41,935 nucleotides of DNA, taken from the NCBI GenBank assembly GCA_903882665.1, contig CAIRXW010000051.1, forward strand, positions 1 to 41,935, given 5' to 3'. Below the pieces are notes generated by a model. The model did no database searches. It worked only from the letters and a program-made list of their open reading frames with translations, and was not told the DNA's origin. Each line of letters opens with the position of its first letter. Within the stretch, counting starts at the first letter, position 1. Positions 28,396 to 36,367 of this stretch are shown here, one piece after another. The translations under genes and the position numbers were made by a program. The stretch is from an uncultured Chlorobiaceae bacterium. Its GTDB lineage: Bacteria > Bacteroidota > Chlorobiia > Chlorobiales > Chlorobiaceae.

Positions 28396-29348
28396 AAAAG
28401 AAAGTATTATTAATTTGCGGCTCGATGAACCAGACGACCCAGATGCATCAGATCGCCAGGTTTCTGACCGATTATGACCAGTATTTTTCACCGTTTTTCA
28501 GTGACGGTCTCCTCGGATCTGCAAGTGACCGAGGACTGCTTGAGTTTACGATCATGGGCCGCAAGCGGTCGGAGCGTACACTTGACTATCTGCGCCTCAA
28601 CCATCTGAAACTTGACATTGGTGGTTTTGCGCATGCTTATGATTTAGTGGTGACCTGTACGGATCTCATTGTACCGAAACATATCCGGCGAAAAAAAATT
28701 GTGCTGGTACAGGAAGGAATGACTGAACCAGAAACTCTCCTCTATCATCTTGCACGAAACTTCCAGTGGATGCCCCGCTGGATTGCCGGTACGGCCACTA
28801 CGGGGTTATCTGATGCCTATGAAAAGTTTTGTGTTGCCAGTGAAGGCTATCGTAATCTGTTTATCCGCAAAGGGGTGAGTCCAGCAAAGATTGAGGTGAC
28901 AAGCATTCCAAACTTTGACAATTGCGAACAGTATCTTCAGAACGATTTTGCCTGGCGCGATTACGTGCTTGTTTGTACATCGGATAACCGTGAAACGTTT
29001 ATTTACGAAAATCGCCTCAAAAACATCAGAAAGTATCTTGAAATAGCCGATGGCCGTCAGCTTCTTTTCAAATTGCATCCCAATGAAAATATCGAAAGGG
29101 CGACAAGGGAAATTGAACGCTACGCTCCCAGGAGCCTTGTTTTCAGTGAAGGAAAAACCGAAGAGATGATTGCCAACTCCGTGATGTTGATAGCACAGTT
29201 TTCATCTACCATTTTTGTGGCTTCCGCCCTCAACAAGATTGTACATTGCAGCCTGCCCCCTGAAGAGTTAAAAGCCCTTACGCCGTTACAGAATAAATCT
29301 GCAGCAAGAAAAATCGCTGATGTCTGCCGGCAGGTAATCGAGGGGTGA
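28392..29348 (+). CDS. Unknown GT-B-like protein in a sugar-acid operon
   Basis: The product is 318 residues with no signal peptide. I do not recognise a named family. The N-terminus ([20 protein letters not shown]) and the middle ([11 protein letters not shown]) look like the first Rossmann half of a GT-B enzyme. The C-terminal half has [14 protein letters not shown] and [19 protein letters not shown], which resemble the donor-binding HP and SST segments of CDP-glycerol/KpsS-type transferases and UDP-GlcNAc epimerases. The likely role is transfer or processing of the sugar acid made by the downstream genes. It overlaps the flippase-like gene by 4 bp (ATGA) and is 22 bp before the cytidylyltransferase gene. 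Confidence 0.55.
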   Translation: MKKKVLLICGSMNQTTQMHQIARFLTDYDQYFSPFFSDGLLGSASDRGLLEFTIMGRKRSERTLDYLRLNHLKLDIGGFAHAYDLVVTCTDLIVPKHIRRKKIVLVQEGMTEPETLLYHLARNFQWMPRWIAGTATTGLSDAYEKFCVASEGYRNLFIRKGVSPAKIEVTSIPNFDNCEQYLQNDFAWRDYVLVCTSDNRETFIYENRLKNIRKYLEIADGRQLLFKLHPNENIERATREIERYAPRSLVFSEGKTEEMIANSVMLIAQFSSTIFVASALNKIVHCSLPPEELKALTPLQNKSAARKIADVCRQVIEG

Positions 29349-29370
29349 CAACAAGAAACAACTATTTATT

Positions 29371-30084
29371 ATGCACACCGTAGCAATCATTCCTGCAAGA
29401 GGCGGATCGAAAGGGCTGAAAGAGAAAAATATTTATCCCGTGGCAGGAAAACCCTTGTTGGCGTGGACTGTTTTGCAGGCATTGACATCGACAAGCATTG
29501 AAAAAGTCTTTGTTACAACGGACGACGAGGCTATAGCAAAAGTTGCTTCTGAATATGGAGCAGAGGTGATTGTGCGCCCTGCGGAACTTGCCGGCGACAA
29601 GGCAAGCTCAGAATCGGCTCTCTTGCATGCCGCAGAGGTTATTGAACAGGAGTACAAGATGCCGCTCAGTACCATTGTCTTTCTTCAGGCCACCTCCCCC
29701 TTGCGGAAGCCGGGAGATATTGATCGTGCTGCAGAGCTGTTTTTTCGGGAAGAAGCGGATTCGCTCATTTCAGTCACCAGAGCCGATGACCTTACCTTAT
29801 GGGAATCAAGGGGAGGGAAGTGGGAGAGTGTCAATTTTGATTACCGCAATCGCGGCATGCGTCAGGATCGTTCAACGCAGTTCATTGAAAATGGCTCGAT
29901 CTATATTTTCACACCTGAAACTCTTGTTACTTTTGGCAACAGAATCGGTCAAAAACTCTCTGTTTATGAAATGGAATTCTGGCAAACATGGGAGATTGAT
30001 AGTGTCGAGGAAATAGATTTGATTGAGTATTACTTGTATAAAAAAAACCTGGCCGTCCAGGATGCAAATCAACAGAACCATTAG
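29371..30084 (+). CDS. CMP-sugar-acid synthetase (NeuA-type cytidylyltransferase)
   Basis: The product is 237 residues. The N-terminal [13 protein letters not shown] (8-20) is the CTP-binding loop of acylneuraminate cytidylyltransferases, distinct from the KdsB loop (PARYxSTRLPGKP). [15 protein letters not shown] and VTRADD follow; [11 protein letters not shown] is the substrate segment and [11 protein letters not shown] the metal-binding end. It would activate an eight- or nine-carbon sugar acid as its CMP derivative. The adjacent dehydrogenase and aminotransferase suggest that the acid is amino-substituted. The exact substrate is not shown by the sequence. Confidence 0.85.
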   Translation: MHTVAIIPARGGSKGLKEKNIYPVAGKPLLAWTVLQALTSTSIEKVFVTTDDEAIAKVASEYGAEVIVRPAELAGDKASSESALLHAAEVIEQEYKMPLSTIVFLQATSPLRKPGDIDRAAELFFREEADSLISVTRADDLTLWESRGGKWESVNFDYRNRGMRQDRSTQFIENGSIYIFTPETLVTFGNRIGQKLSVYEMEFWQTWEIDSVEEIDLIEYYLYKKNLAVQDANQQNH

Positions 30085-30096
30085 AACACTGATTTT

Positions 30097-31227
30097 ATGA
30101 ATTTTTTTTTATCCACCGATCTTGTTATCGGGGTTAACGAAGCACTGAAGCTGAATGAGCATCTGGCACAATTATCGGTGAAGAAGCCTGGCATTATCTA
30201 CGATGCCAACATAGCCGGAACGCTCTATTTTCAGGAGGTATTGAGGAACCTCACCTCTGCGTATACCAATGCCGTGCTCTATTGCAACGAATTCGGCGGA
30301 GAGCCGACCTATACCCATCTTGAAACGGTGGCTGAATTTTTCCGGAGTAATCCACCTGACACCATTGTTGCCATAGGCGGAGGCAGTACCCTTGATCTCG
30401 GCAAAGGGGTTGCACTGCTTATGACCAACACCGTCCCGGCTCTTTCGCTCAAGGGATTTCCTTCCGGGGTGAACGATCCTCTGCCGCTTGTAACGGTACC
30501 CTCACTTCTTGGCAGTGGCGCCGAAATCAGCTTTAATGCGGTCTTTATTGATGAAGTCGAGGGGCGGAAGCTTGGCATTAACAGCCGGAAGAATTTCCCC
30601 AAAAAAGCTGTTGTTGATCCGCAACTCTCCATGACGGCCCCTCTTGAAAGCGTTATTGCGTCGGCTATGGACAGTCTTGTGCATTGCGTTGACAGTTTCG
30701 GTTCGATAAAGCATACCGCTTTGAGCAGGATTTTTGCTGTAGAGGGATTTCAGCGCACCTTTTATGCGTTGCAACAAAACCAGCTTGATCGGGCAGAGTC
30801 GCGACTTGATCTTGCCATTGGCAGTGTCTGTGGCACGGCAGCACTCATGAACTCCGGAGACGGTCCGACAAATGGTTTTGCCTACTATCTCGGCGTAAAA
30901 CACCGTGTACCGCACGGTCTTGCCGGCGCGATTTTTCTCAAGGAGGTGATGCGCTATAACCACCTTCATGGTTACGAAAAATATGCACTCCTTAATCCCA
31001 TGCGTTCAACCCCTTCGCCCAGAGAGGCTACTGTCGAACTGCTTGAAGAGATGGATGAACTCTATCGGCAACTTCAGATACCTTCACTTGTCCCTTACGG
31101 GTATGGTAAAGGTAATGTAGCCGAATTTGCCCGTAACGCTTCAGAAGCCCTGAAAGGCTCTTTTTCGGGTAATCCGGTTTCATTTACTGAAGAATCAGCA
31201 CTGGCTGTTGTTACTCAATTAACCTAA
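30097..31227 (+). CDS. Iron-ADH family dehydrogenase, KdnB-like (Kdo 8-oxidase candidate)
   Basis: The product is 376 residues. It has the NAD-binding AIGGGSTLDLGKG (92-104) and the metal region AMDSLVHCVDS (Asp192, His196) and HRVPHGLAG (His269, His273) of the iron-containing alcohol dehydrogenases. At the position where the family usually has a further His (LPHVMRFN) this protein has LKEVMRYN (Glu283). Next to a DegT-type aminotransferase and a cytidylyltransferase it resembles Shewanella KdnB, which oxidises C8 of Kdo before amination to 8-amino-Kdo. That assignment is inferred from family and neighbours. It lies 12 bp after the cytidylyltransferase gene. Confidence 0.75.
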   Translation: MNFFLSTDLVIGVNEALKLNEHLAQLSVKKPGIIYDANIAGTLYFQEVLRNLTSAYTNAVLYCNEFGGEPTYTHLETVAEFFRSNPPDTIVAIGGGSTLDLGKGVALLMTNTVPALSLKGFPSGVNDPLPLVTVPSLLGSGAEISFNAVFIDEVEGRKLGINSRKNFPKKAVVDPQLSMTAPLESVIASAMDSLVHCVDSFGSIKHTALSRIFAVEGFQRTFYALQQNQLDRAESRLDLAIGSVCGTAALMNSGDGPTNGFAYYLGVKHRVPHGLAGAIFLKEVMRYNHLHGYEKYALLNPMRSTPSPREATVELLEEMDELYRQLQIPSLVPYGYGKGNVAEFARNASEALKGSFSGNPVSFTEESALAVVTQLT

Positions 31228-31247
31228 AAAAGAGCGGGATACATATT

Positions 31248-32405
31248 ATGGCTGGCGCAGAACTGATCGGAAGTGAGGAATTGGCTGAAATACAGGAGCT
31301 TTTCAGCCACGAAAAGGTCAATTTATACCGTTACGGCGGGGGTAATTACAAGGCAAGGGAGTTCGAGGAGAAATTTGCTGCATGGATGGGTGTAAAGTAT
31401 GCCCATGCTGTCTCTTCCGGTACCGCTGCAATCCATTGCGCCCTTGCAGGTGCAGGGATTGGGCCTGGTGATGAGGTTATCACAACAGCATGGACCTTTA
31501 TCGCTCCAGTCGAGGCTATCAGTGCGCTTGGCGCTCTGCCGGTGCCGGTTGAGCTTGATGAAACCTATCATCTTGACCCGCTTGAGGTTGAAAAAGCTAT
31601 TACACCTGCCACGAAAGCAGTGGTAGCAATTCCCATGTGGGCGTCACCAAAAATGGATGAGCTGTCTGCGCTTTGCCGCAAGCATGGCCTGATATTGATT
31701 GAGGATGCTGCACAAGCACTTGGAGCCTCTTTCAAGGGTCAGAAACTCGGCACTTTCGGGAGTGTTGCCTCATTTTCCTTTGATGCAGGCAAGACGCTTC
31801 ACACCGGTGAGGGCGGAATCATTGTAACCAACGACAAAGAGATCTATGACCGCGCAGCGGAGTTCTCTGACCATGGTCACATGCACCAGCCCGGTTTACC
31901 GAGAGGTAAAGATCCCAGACGCTCAAAAGGGTTGAACTTGCGTCTCAGTGAAGTGACTGCGGCAATCGGACTGGCCCAGCTTGCAAAAATTGATGCCATT
32001 CTTTCGAAATCAAGAGAGAATAAAAAGAAAATCAAGGAGGCAATCCGTCATCTTGACAACCTTATCTTTAGACCATTCAGTGATGAAGCTGGCTCACAGG
32101 GAGATACCCTGATTTTCAGGGTCAGGGATCGTGAAGCCGCCCTGCAGTTTGAAGCACACCTGACGGAACATGGTTTCGGTACCAAGATTCTGCCTGAAGC
32201 GCTCGACTGGCACTATGCCGGGGTATGGGGACACCTTCTTGGAGAGTATGACCGGTACCGCGATGCCGATCTTGAAGCGCTCTGGCCGAAAACAGGTATC
32301 ATGCTGCGCAGCAGTATCTGTCTGAACATTCCTGTGCTGATGGATGAGGTGACGATTGAGAAGCTTGTTCAGGCCATCGTTTCCGGTTCAAAAAAGATCG
32401 GATAG
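31248..32405 (+). CDS. DegT/DnrJ/EryC1 aminotransferase, KdnA-like
   Basis: The product is 385 residues. It is a PLP-dependent sugar aminotransferase: AVSSGTAAIHCAL, the cofactor Asp in LILIEDAAQALGASFKG, the Schiff-base Lys182 in SFDAGKTLHTGEGG, and SDHGHMHQPG and GLNLRLSEVTAAIG for substrate and dimer contacts. Given the KdnB-like gene 20 bp upstream it could aminate an 8-oxo sugar acid to the 8-amino form, but other keto-sugars are possible. It is the last gene of the five-gene operon, which ends at a strong terminator 23 bp further on. Confidence 0.8.
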   Translation: MAGAELIGSEELAEIQELFSHEKVNLYRYGGGNYKAREFEEKFAAWMGVKYAHAVSSGTAAIHCALAGAGIGPGDEVITTAWTFIAPVEAISALGALPVPVELDETYHLDPLEVEKAITPATKAVVAIPMWASPKMDELSALCRKHGLILIEDAAQALGASFKGQKLGTFGSVASFSFDAGKTLHTGEGGIIVTNDKEIYDRAAEFSDHGHMHQPGLPRGKDPRRSKGLNLRLSEVTAAIGLAQLAKIDAILSKSRENKKKIKEAIRHLDNLIFRPFSDEAGSQGDTLIFRVRDREAALQFEAHLTEHGFGTKILPEALDWHYAGVWGHLLGEYDRYRDADLEALWPKTGIMLRSSICLNIPVLMDEVTIEKLVQAIVSGSKKIG

Positions 32406-32427
32406 CGAGGAGGAGAGTTGTTCATAC

Positions 32428-32459
32428 AAAAAAAGCCTGCGCAATGCAGGCTTTTTTTT
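32428..32459. terminator. Bidirectional terminator between the aminotransferase gene and tRNA-Cys
   Basis: A perfect 6-bp GCCTGC/GCAGGC stem with a 5-base loop is flanked by seven A on the left and eight T on the right. The A and T tracts can extend the stem and serve transcripts from both sides: the plus-strand sugar-acid operon and the minus-strand tRNA. Confidence 0.88.
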
Positions 32460-32467
32460 GTTGCTTG

Positions 32468-32538
32468 AGGCGAAGAGCGGACTCGAACCGCTGTACAAGG
32501 TTTTGCAGACCTCTGCCTAACCACTCGGCCACTTCGCC
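32468..32538 (-). tRNA. tRNA-Cys (GCA)
   Basis: This is a 71-nt cloverleaf on the minus strand. The acceptor stem pairs GGCGAAG with CTTCGCC, with discriminator U, which is the cysteine identity base. The D-loop region reads GCCGAGTGGTTAGGC, the anticodon loop CTGCAAA holds GCA, and the T-loop GGTTCGAGTCC is canonical. CCA is not encoded. It is convergent with the sugar-acid operon, sharing its terminator. Confidence 0.95.
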
Positions 32539-32691
32539 ATTAAGGGAGTGTTAAGGTAAGAAAAAAGTTATTCTTTGCAAATCGGGGCAGACCCTTATTT
32601 GTCGCTTCAACAGATAAACATTATTATTACCGTTATATGAGTCGTAGGTGCCATAAAAATACGGTTTTTCATCCTTTCACAAACGCCTGTA

Positions 32692-33999
32692 ATGCTCATG
32701 ACTGTTGCCCTCTCGTTTATATTCTTTTTTCCTCTTTTTGTGCTGCTTGCTTTTGTTGCCTGGCGTATCGTGCGTGATTCCCCTCTTAAAACTGAACTTC
32801 TGCGTCTCAGGGCTGTTGAGCTTGATGCCCATGCTGTAGCTATGAGGCTTGAGTCGAAATCTCAGGAACTTGAAAATCTTAAAATTAAACATGCTCGCCT
32901 TGAAGCCGATATCATGAATGAGCAGCGCAGCTCATCGGAAAAGATCGCCCTTATGCAAGAGTCGGAATCACGCCTGAAAATCGAGTTTGAAAATCTCTCA
33001 AACAGAATTTTTGAGGAGCGAGGCAGGGCGCTTGGTTTGGAAAACCGCGAACGAATGGCCGGAATCCTGCAGCCCTTGCGCGAACAGCTTGACTCTTTTC
33101 GGAGAAGGGTTGACGAGGTGCATCACAGTGATACAGAACAGGCTGTGCGCCTTATTGAGCAGGTTCGTCAATTGCAGGAGCTCAGTGGCAGAGTGAGTGA
33201 TGAGGCAAACATGCTGGCACGGGCTATAAAGGGCGACCCAAAAAAGCAGGGTGAATGGGGCGAGATGATTATTGAGAGGATCTTTGAATCTTCAGGGCTC
33301 GAAAAAGGGCGTGAATATATAGTGCAGGAGAGCTTTCGGGGAGAGGGCGGTTTACTTAAACGCCCTGATTTCATGGTGATGCTACCGGGTGACAAGGCGG
33401 TGATCGTCGATTCAAAAGTGTCACTGACCGCTTATGAGCGTTTCTGCAGCTTTGATGAAGAAACGCAACGGCAGACGGCACTCCGGGATCATGTGCAGTC
33501 AGTGCGCCGCCATATTGCCGATTTACAATCGAAAGAGTACTGCGGAATCGGCGGCAACCGGACGCTCGATTTTGTCATCATGTGTATTCCTCTCGAACCT
33601 GCATGGCAAGCGGCCATGCAGGGTGATCCTGAGTTAATGTATGATCTTGCCGGCAAGAGTGTGGTCTTGTGTGGTCCAACAACGCTGATGATCACGCTCA
33701 AGTTGATTGCACAGATTTGGCGGCGGGAAAATGAGAACCGTAATGCCGAGCTTATTGCTGAAAAGGCTGGAAAGATTTATGATCAGGCCGTTCTCGTTTT
33801 TGAAGCCATGATTGATGCACGTAAAAAACTTTCAGGAGTATCAGAGTCGTTTGACCTCGCCCTTAAACGCCTGAAAGAGGGGCGGGGAAATTTGGTGGGA
33901 CGGGTTGAGGAAATTCGCAAGCTCGGAGCAAAGGTAAGCCGCCAGATACCGTCGGAACTTGCTGCGGAAGTTGAAGGTGATGCTTTCGAGAACGAGTAA
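32692..33999 (+). CDS. rmuC: DNA recombination protein RmuC
   Basis: The product is 435 residues. One N-terminal transmembrane helix (VALSFIFFFPLFVLLAFVAW) is followed by a long coiled coil (about 30-170). The nuclease-like core has the family motif GDPKKQGEWGEMIIERIFES, GLLKRPDFMVMLPG and VIVDSKVSLTAYERF, a PD-(D/E)XK-like arrangement. RmuC limits inversion at short inverted repeats; its biochemical activity is not settled. It is 6 bp from the convergent higA-like gene. Confidence 0.93.
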   Translation: MLMTVALSFIFFFPLFVLLAFVAWRIVRDSPLKTELLRLRAVELDAHAVAMRLESKSQELENLKIKHARLEADIMNEQRSSSEKIALMQESESRLKIEFENLSNRIFEERGRALGLENRERMAGILQPLREQLDSFRRRVDEVHHSDTEQAVRLIEQVRQLQELSGRVSDEANMLARAIKGDPKKQGEWGEMIIERIFESSGLEKGREYIVQESFRGEGGLLKRPDFMVMLPGDKAVIVDSKVSLTAYERFCSFDEETQRQTALRDHVQSVRRHIADLQSKEYCGIGGNRTLDFVIMCIPLEPAWQAAMQGDPELMYDLAGKSVVLCGPTTLMITLKLIAQIWRRENENRNAELIAEKAGKIYDQAVLVFEAMIDARKKLSGVSESFDLALKRLKEGRGNLVGRVEEIRKLGAKVSRQIPSELAAEVEGDAFENE

Positions 34000-34005
34000 C
34001 AATGT

Positions 34006-34314
34006 CTATGATCTCGACTCGTCGTAAGCCTTGATTTCATGCTCAATCCTTGCGCCGTCATTGTTCAGGGCCACTTTAAGATCGTAATCCATCTGCAGCC
34101 CGAACCAGAACTGTGCTGGTGTACTGAAATAGCGGCCAAGACGCAGAGCTGTCTCGGCTGTTATGCACCGTTTTCCCGCAATAATATCGTTGATGCGCCA
34201 GACGGGAATACAGAGATCCTCGGCAATTCTGTTTTCACTGAGATTCATGGGGGTGAGGTAATCCTCAAGCAGAACCGTTCCTGGATGAAGTGGCAACTTT
34301 TTTCTGACAAGCAT
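34006..34314 (-). CDS. higA: HigA-family antitoxin (XRE-type helix-turn-helix), apparently orphan
   Basis: The product is 102 residues. The N-terminal LHPGTVLLEDYLTPMNLSEN and the HTH core RIAEDLCIPVWRINDIIAGK, then TAETALRLGRYFSTPAQFW, are diagnostic of HigA/VapI antitoxins. HigA normally follows a higB RNase toxin gene on the same strand. The 34315-34563 region upstream contains no complete HigB frame, so the toxin seems to be lost. It could still act as a DNA-binding regulator. Its 3' end is 6 bp from the rmuC stop. Confidence 0.88.
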   Translation of the reverse strand: MLVRKKLPLHPGTVLLEDYLTPMNLSENRIAEDLCIPVWRINDIIAGKRCITAETALRLGRYFSTPAQFWFGLQMDYDLKVALNNDGARIEHEIKAYDESRS

Positions 34315-34538
34315 TGATGAATTTCCTCATGGTAACCTGAATTTGCAATCCTCGAACTCACGACAAATCAGTTTACCATTTTTTTATGTATTTCACCTCT
34401 TTTATTCTCCAACTCCTCTGTTGAACACCCTCTCATCCTTGATTTGCGACTTCTCCTTGAAGATGACTGGATTTTATTCTGCATTTCAACAAGCCAGATT
34501 TGCTTGAAATAATTTGTTTTTATTACAACTGATACTAT

Positions 34539-34550
34539 ATTGATATCAAT
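34539..34550. promoter_or_regulatory. 12-bp perfect palindrome, candidate operator
   Basis: ATTGATATCAAT lies 14 bp before the start of the Rrf2 remnant and about 150 bp before the Fe-S protein gene. It could be the binding site of the lost Rrf2-type regulator or of a Crp/Fnr-type one. A chance AT-rich palindrome is also possible. Confidence 0.3.
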
Positions 34551-34563
34551 TAAGCGGGTAACC

Positions 34564-34647
34564 GTGAAGGTATTGACAAAAAAAAGTGATCACGCAATAC
34601 GGGCACTGTTGAGGCTTGCCGTTTTGTGGGGTAGCTACCAGCATTGA
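34564..34647 (+). pseudogene. Rrf2-family transcriptional regulator, N-terminal remnant
   Basis: Twenty-seven codons from GTG 34564 read VLTKKSDHAIRALLRLAVL, the start of an Rrf2-type regulator (compare the common KLTKKTDYALRALLYLA). The frame then runs into a TGA after WGSYQH. A whole Rrf2 protein is about 140-160 residues, with a winged helix and usually three Fe-S cysteines, all missing. It stands 52 bp before the Fe-S protein gene that such regulators often control. The GTG start and leader remain, so this looks like an internal deletion. Confidence 0.72.
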
Positions 34648-34699
34648 ACACAAATGAACAATTCATCCAAAAAAAAGACCATAACGGAGTAATAAACTT

Positions 34700-35596
34700 A
34701 TGAAACGGCAGATTATCACAATAGATGAAACACGATGTACCGGATGTGGCGACTGTATTCCGGGTTGTCCAGAAGGAGCATTGCAGGTGATCGACGGTAA
34801 AGCCCGCTTGATCAGTGATCTTTTTTGCGATGGTCTTGGAGCCTGTATTGGCCATTGCCCGACCGGAGCAATGAAAATTGAAACCCGGGAGGCTGAACCC
34901 TATGATGAAAAACGGGTGATGCAAGAGAGTATTGTTCGTGGCGGCCCGAACGTGATTGCCGCTCATCTGCATCACCTTATCGATCATGGCCAAAGTGATT
35001 TTGTGCAACAGGCAATTGCCTATCTTGAAGAGCAGGGAATTGCCAACCCGCTTGATAGCCAGGTACACGATAATTTGCTCGTCCAACAGTTGCATAAGGG
35101 GCACCATCAGGCACCTCACGGCGGGGGATGTCCCGGAAGCAAAGTGGTTGATTTCAGCGCAAAAAAACATTCTTCTGCAGCAACGGTTGCTCCCGTGTCT
35201 GGAGTGTCAATCCAGAGCGCACTTCGCCAGTGGCCGATTCAGCTTCACCTTGTTTCTCCACAGGCCCCCTATTATCAGGGTTCAGATCTTCTGCTTGCAG
35301 CCGACTGTACCGCTTTTGCCGTCGGCAACTTCCACGGCTCTTTCATGCACGGCAAAAGCCTGGCAATTGCCTGTCCGAAGCTTGATTCAGAGATGGACAT
35401 TTACGTTGATAAACTTGCCACGATGATCGACCTGTCACATATCAACACGATCACTGTGGCGATTATGGAGGTGCCTTGTTGCGGTGGCCTGATGTCGATT
35501 GTTGCCGAAGCACTTCGAAAGGCGACACGCAAGGTACCGGTCAAAAAAATTGTTATCGGTTTGCAGGGTGAGACTCTGGCGGAAGAGTGGGTTTAG
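34700..35596 (+). CDS. 4Fe-4S ferredoxin-domain protein
   Basis: The product is 298 residues. The first cluster motif, RCTGCGDCIPGCPEGAL, has Cys13, 16, 19 and 23. A second, LFCDGLGACIGHCPTGAM, has Cys43, 49 and 53, i.e. one fewer Cys in the usual CxxCxxCxxxCP spacing. The rest includes a His-rich linker and a conserved VPCCGGLMSIVAEAL segment near 255. Similar proteins are found near hybrid-cluster (Hcp) genes and Rrf2 regulators in anaerobes, suggesting a role in nitrosative or redox stress, but no hcp is present here. The ATG has GGAG 10 bases upstream. The electron partner is unknown. Confidence 0.78.
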   Translation: MKRQIITIDETRCTGCGDCIPGCPEGALQVIDGKARLISDLFCDGLGACIGHCPTGAMKIETREAEPYDEKRVMQESIVRGGPNVIAAHLHHLIDHGQSDFVQQAIAYLEEQGIANPLDSQVHDNLLVQQLHKGHHQAPHGGGCPGSKVVDFSAKKHSSAATVAPVSGVSIQSALRQWPIQLHLVSPQAPYYQGSDLLLAADCTAFAVGNFHGSFMHGKSLAIACPKLDSEMDIYVDKLATMIDLSHINTITVAIMEVPCCGGLMSIVAEALRKATRKVPVKKIVIGLQGETLAEEWV

Positions 35597-35607
35597 GCCG
35601 GTTTTGA

Positions 35608-36051
35608 GTGCCGGGTTCTGAGAAGCTGCTTGGTCGATCAAGTGAAGTTTCAAAATTTAAACAGGAAAAAATCGTGCTGAAAGATGCGATGGGCGGATAT
35701 CGGGGGACGGCGATTGAAATCAGCAGGATCATCATGGAAGAGCCTGGCAATGCCGAGGCTTGGTATAACCGGGGCAACGCATGGAGCAGTTGCGGGAAGT
35801 ATGACGATGCTGTCAGGGATTATACTATGGCACTCAAGATTGGACTCCGGTTTCGAGAGGCCATCAATGCCTACGGTAACCGCGGAATGGCGAGAGTTGA
35901 AGCGGGTGATCTGGATGGGGCAATCAATGATTTTAGCGAAATCATTGCCCGAAAGCCAAAAAACAGCTTGATTTTGCGTACGGCATATCAGAATCTTGCA
36001 CTGGCCAGGGAAAAAAAAGTGATATTGAGTTTACAGCAGGGGACAGAATAG
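35608..36051 (+). CDS. Small TPR-repeat protein
   Basis: The product is 147 residues from GTG 35608, 11 bp after the Fe-S gene; ATG 35689 is an alternative start. Two or three tetratricopeptide repeats are visible: NAEAWYNRGNAWSSCGKYDD, NAYGNRGMARVEAGDLDGAI, and a weaker RTAYQNLALAREK. It has no signal peptide, so it is likely a cytosolic scaffold or adaptor. The close spacing suggests co-transcription with the Fe-S protein gene. Confidence 0.7.
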   Translation: MPGSEKLLGRSSEVSKFKQEKIVLKDAMGGYRGTAIEISRIIMEEPGNAEAWYNRGNAWSSCGKYDDAVRDYTMALKIGLRFREAINAYGNRGMARVEAGDLDGAINDFSEIIARKPKNSLILRTAYQNLALAREKKVILSLQQGTE

Positions 36052-36139
36052 AGGTTTGGTGGCTTAAAAACAACTTGCCTCTTGGCCATTAATGTTAAAA
36101 TAATTTTACACCGATATATGAGAAGTAGGCTATTTGCTT

Positions 36140-36367
36140 TCAATTCTTTGTTATAAATATCAAAATCATGCGAATTGCTGTTTTTATAACAGAAAAATCC
36201 AGCAAGACGATGTTCCCATTGTTGTCATAGACTGGATAGACGGCAATCTGATAGAGTACCTTTTTATTGCGATCAGCCTCACGGGTCTCATTGATAACCT
36301 CATCTTTAAAGTGAATCGGCTCTCCTGTATGAAAGAGCAGCTCAAACTTTGCTTTTCGATATTGCGA
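36140..36367 (-). pseudogene. Decayed PAS-domain fragment after the kinase gene
   Basis: On the minus strand, in a different frame from the kinase, the sequence reads FELLFHTGEPIHFKDEVI, then READRNKKVLYQIAVYPVYD and NNGNIVLLDFSVI, the C-terminal half of a PAS domain, ending in TGA at 36140-36142. It has no start and overlaps the last 26 bp of the histidine kinase gene out of frame. It is the leftover of a sensor gene or of another PAS module. The plus-strand frame over the same bases is a shadow. Confidence 0.65.

Noticed and set aside
34550-35170. 206-codon minus-strand frame
   Set aside because: It is antisense to the Rrf2 remnant and the Fe-S protein gene, whose cysteine motifs are clear on the plus strand.
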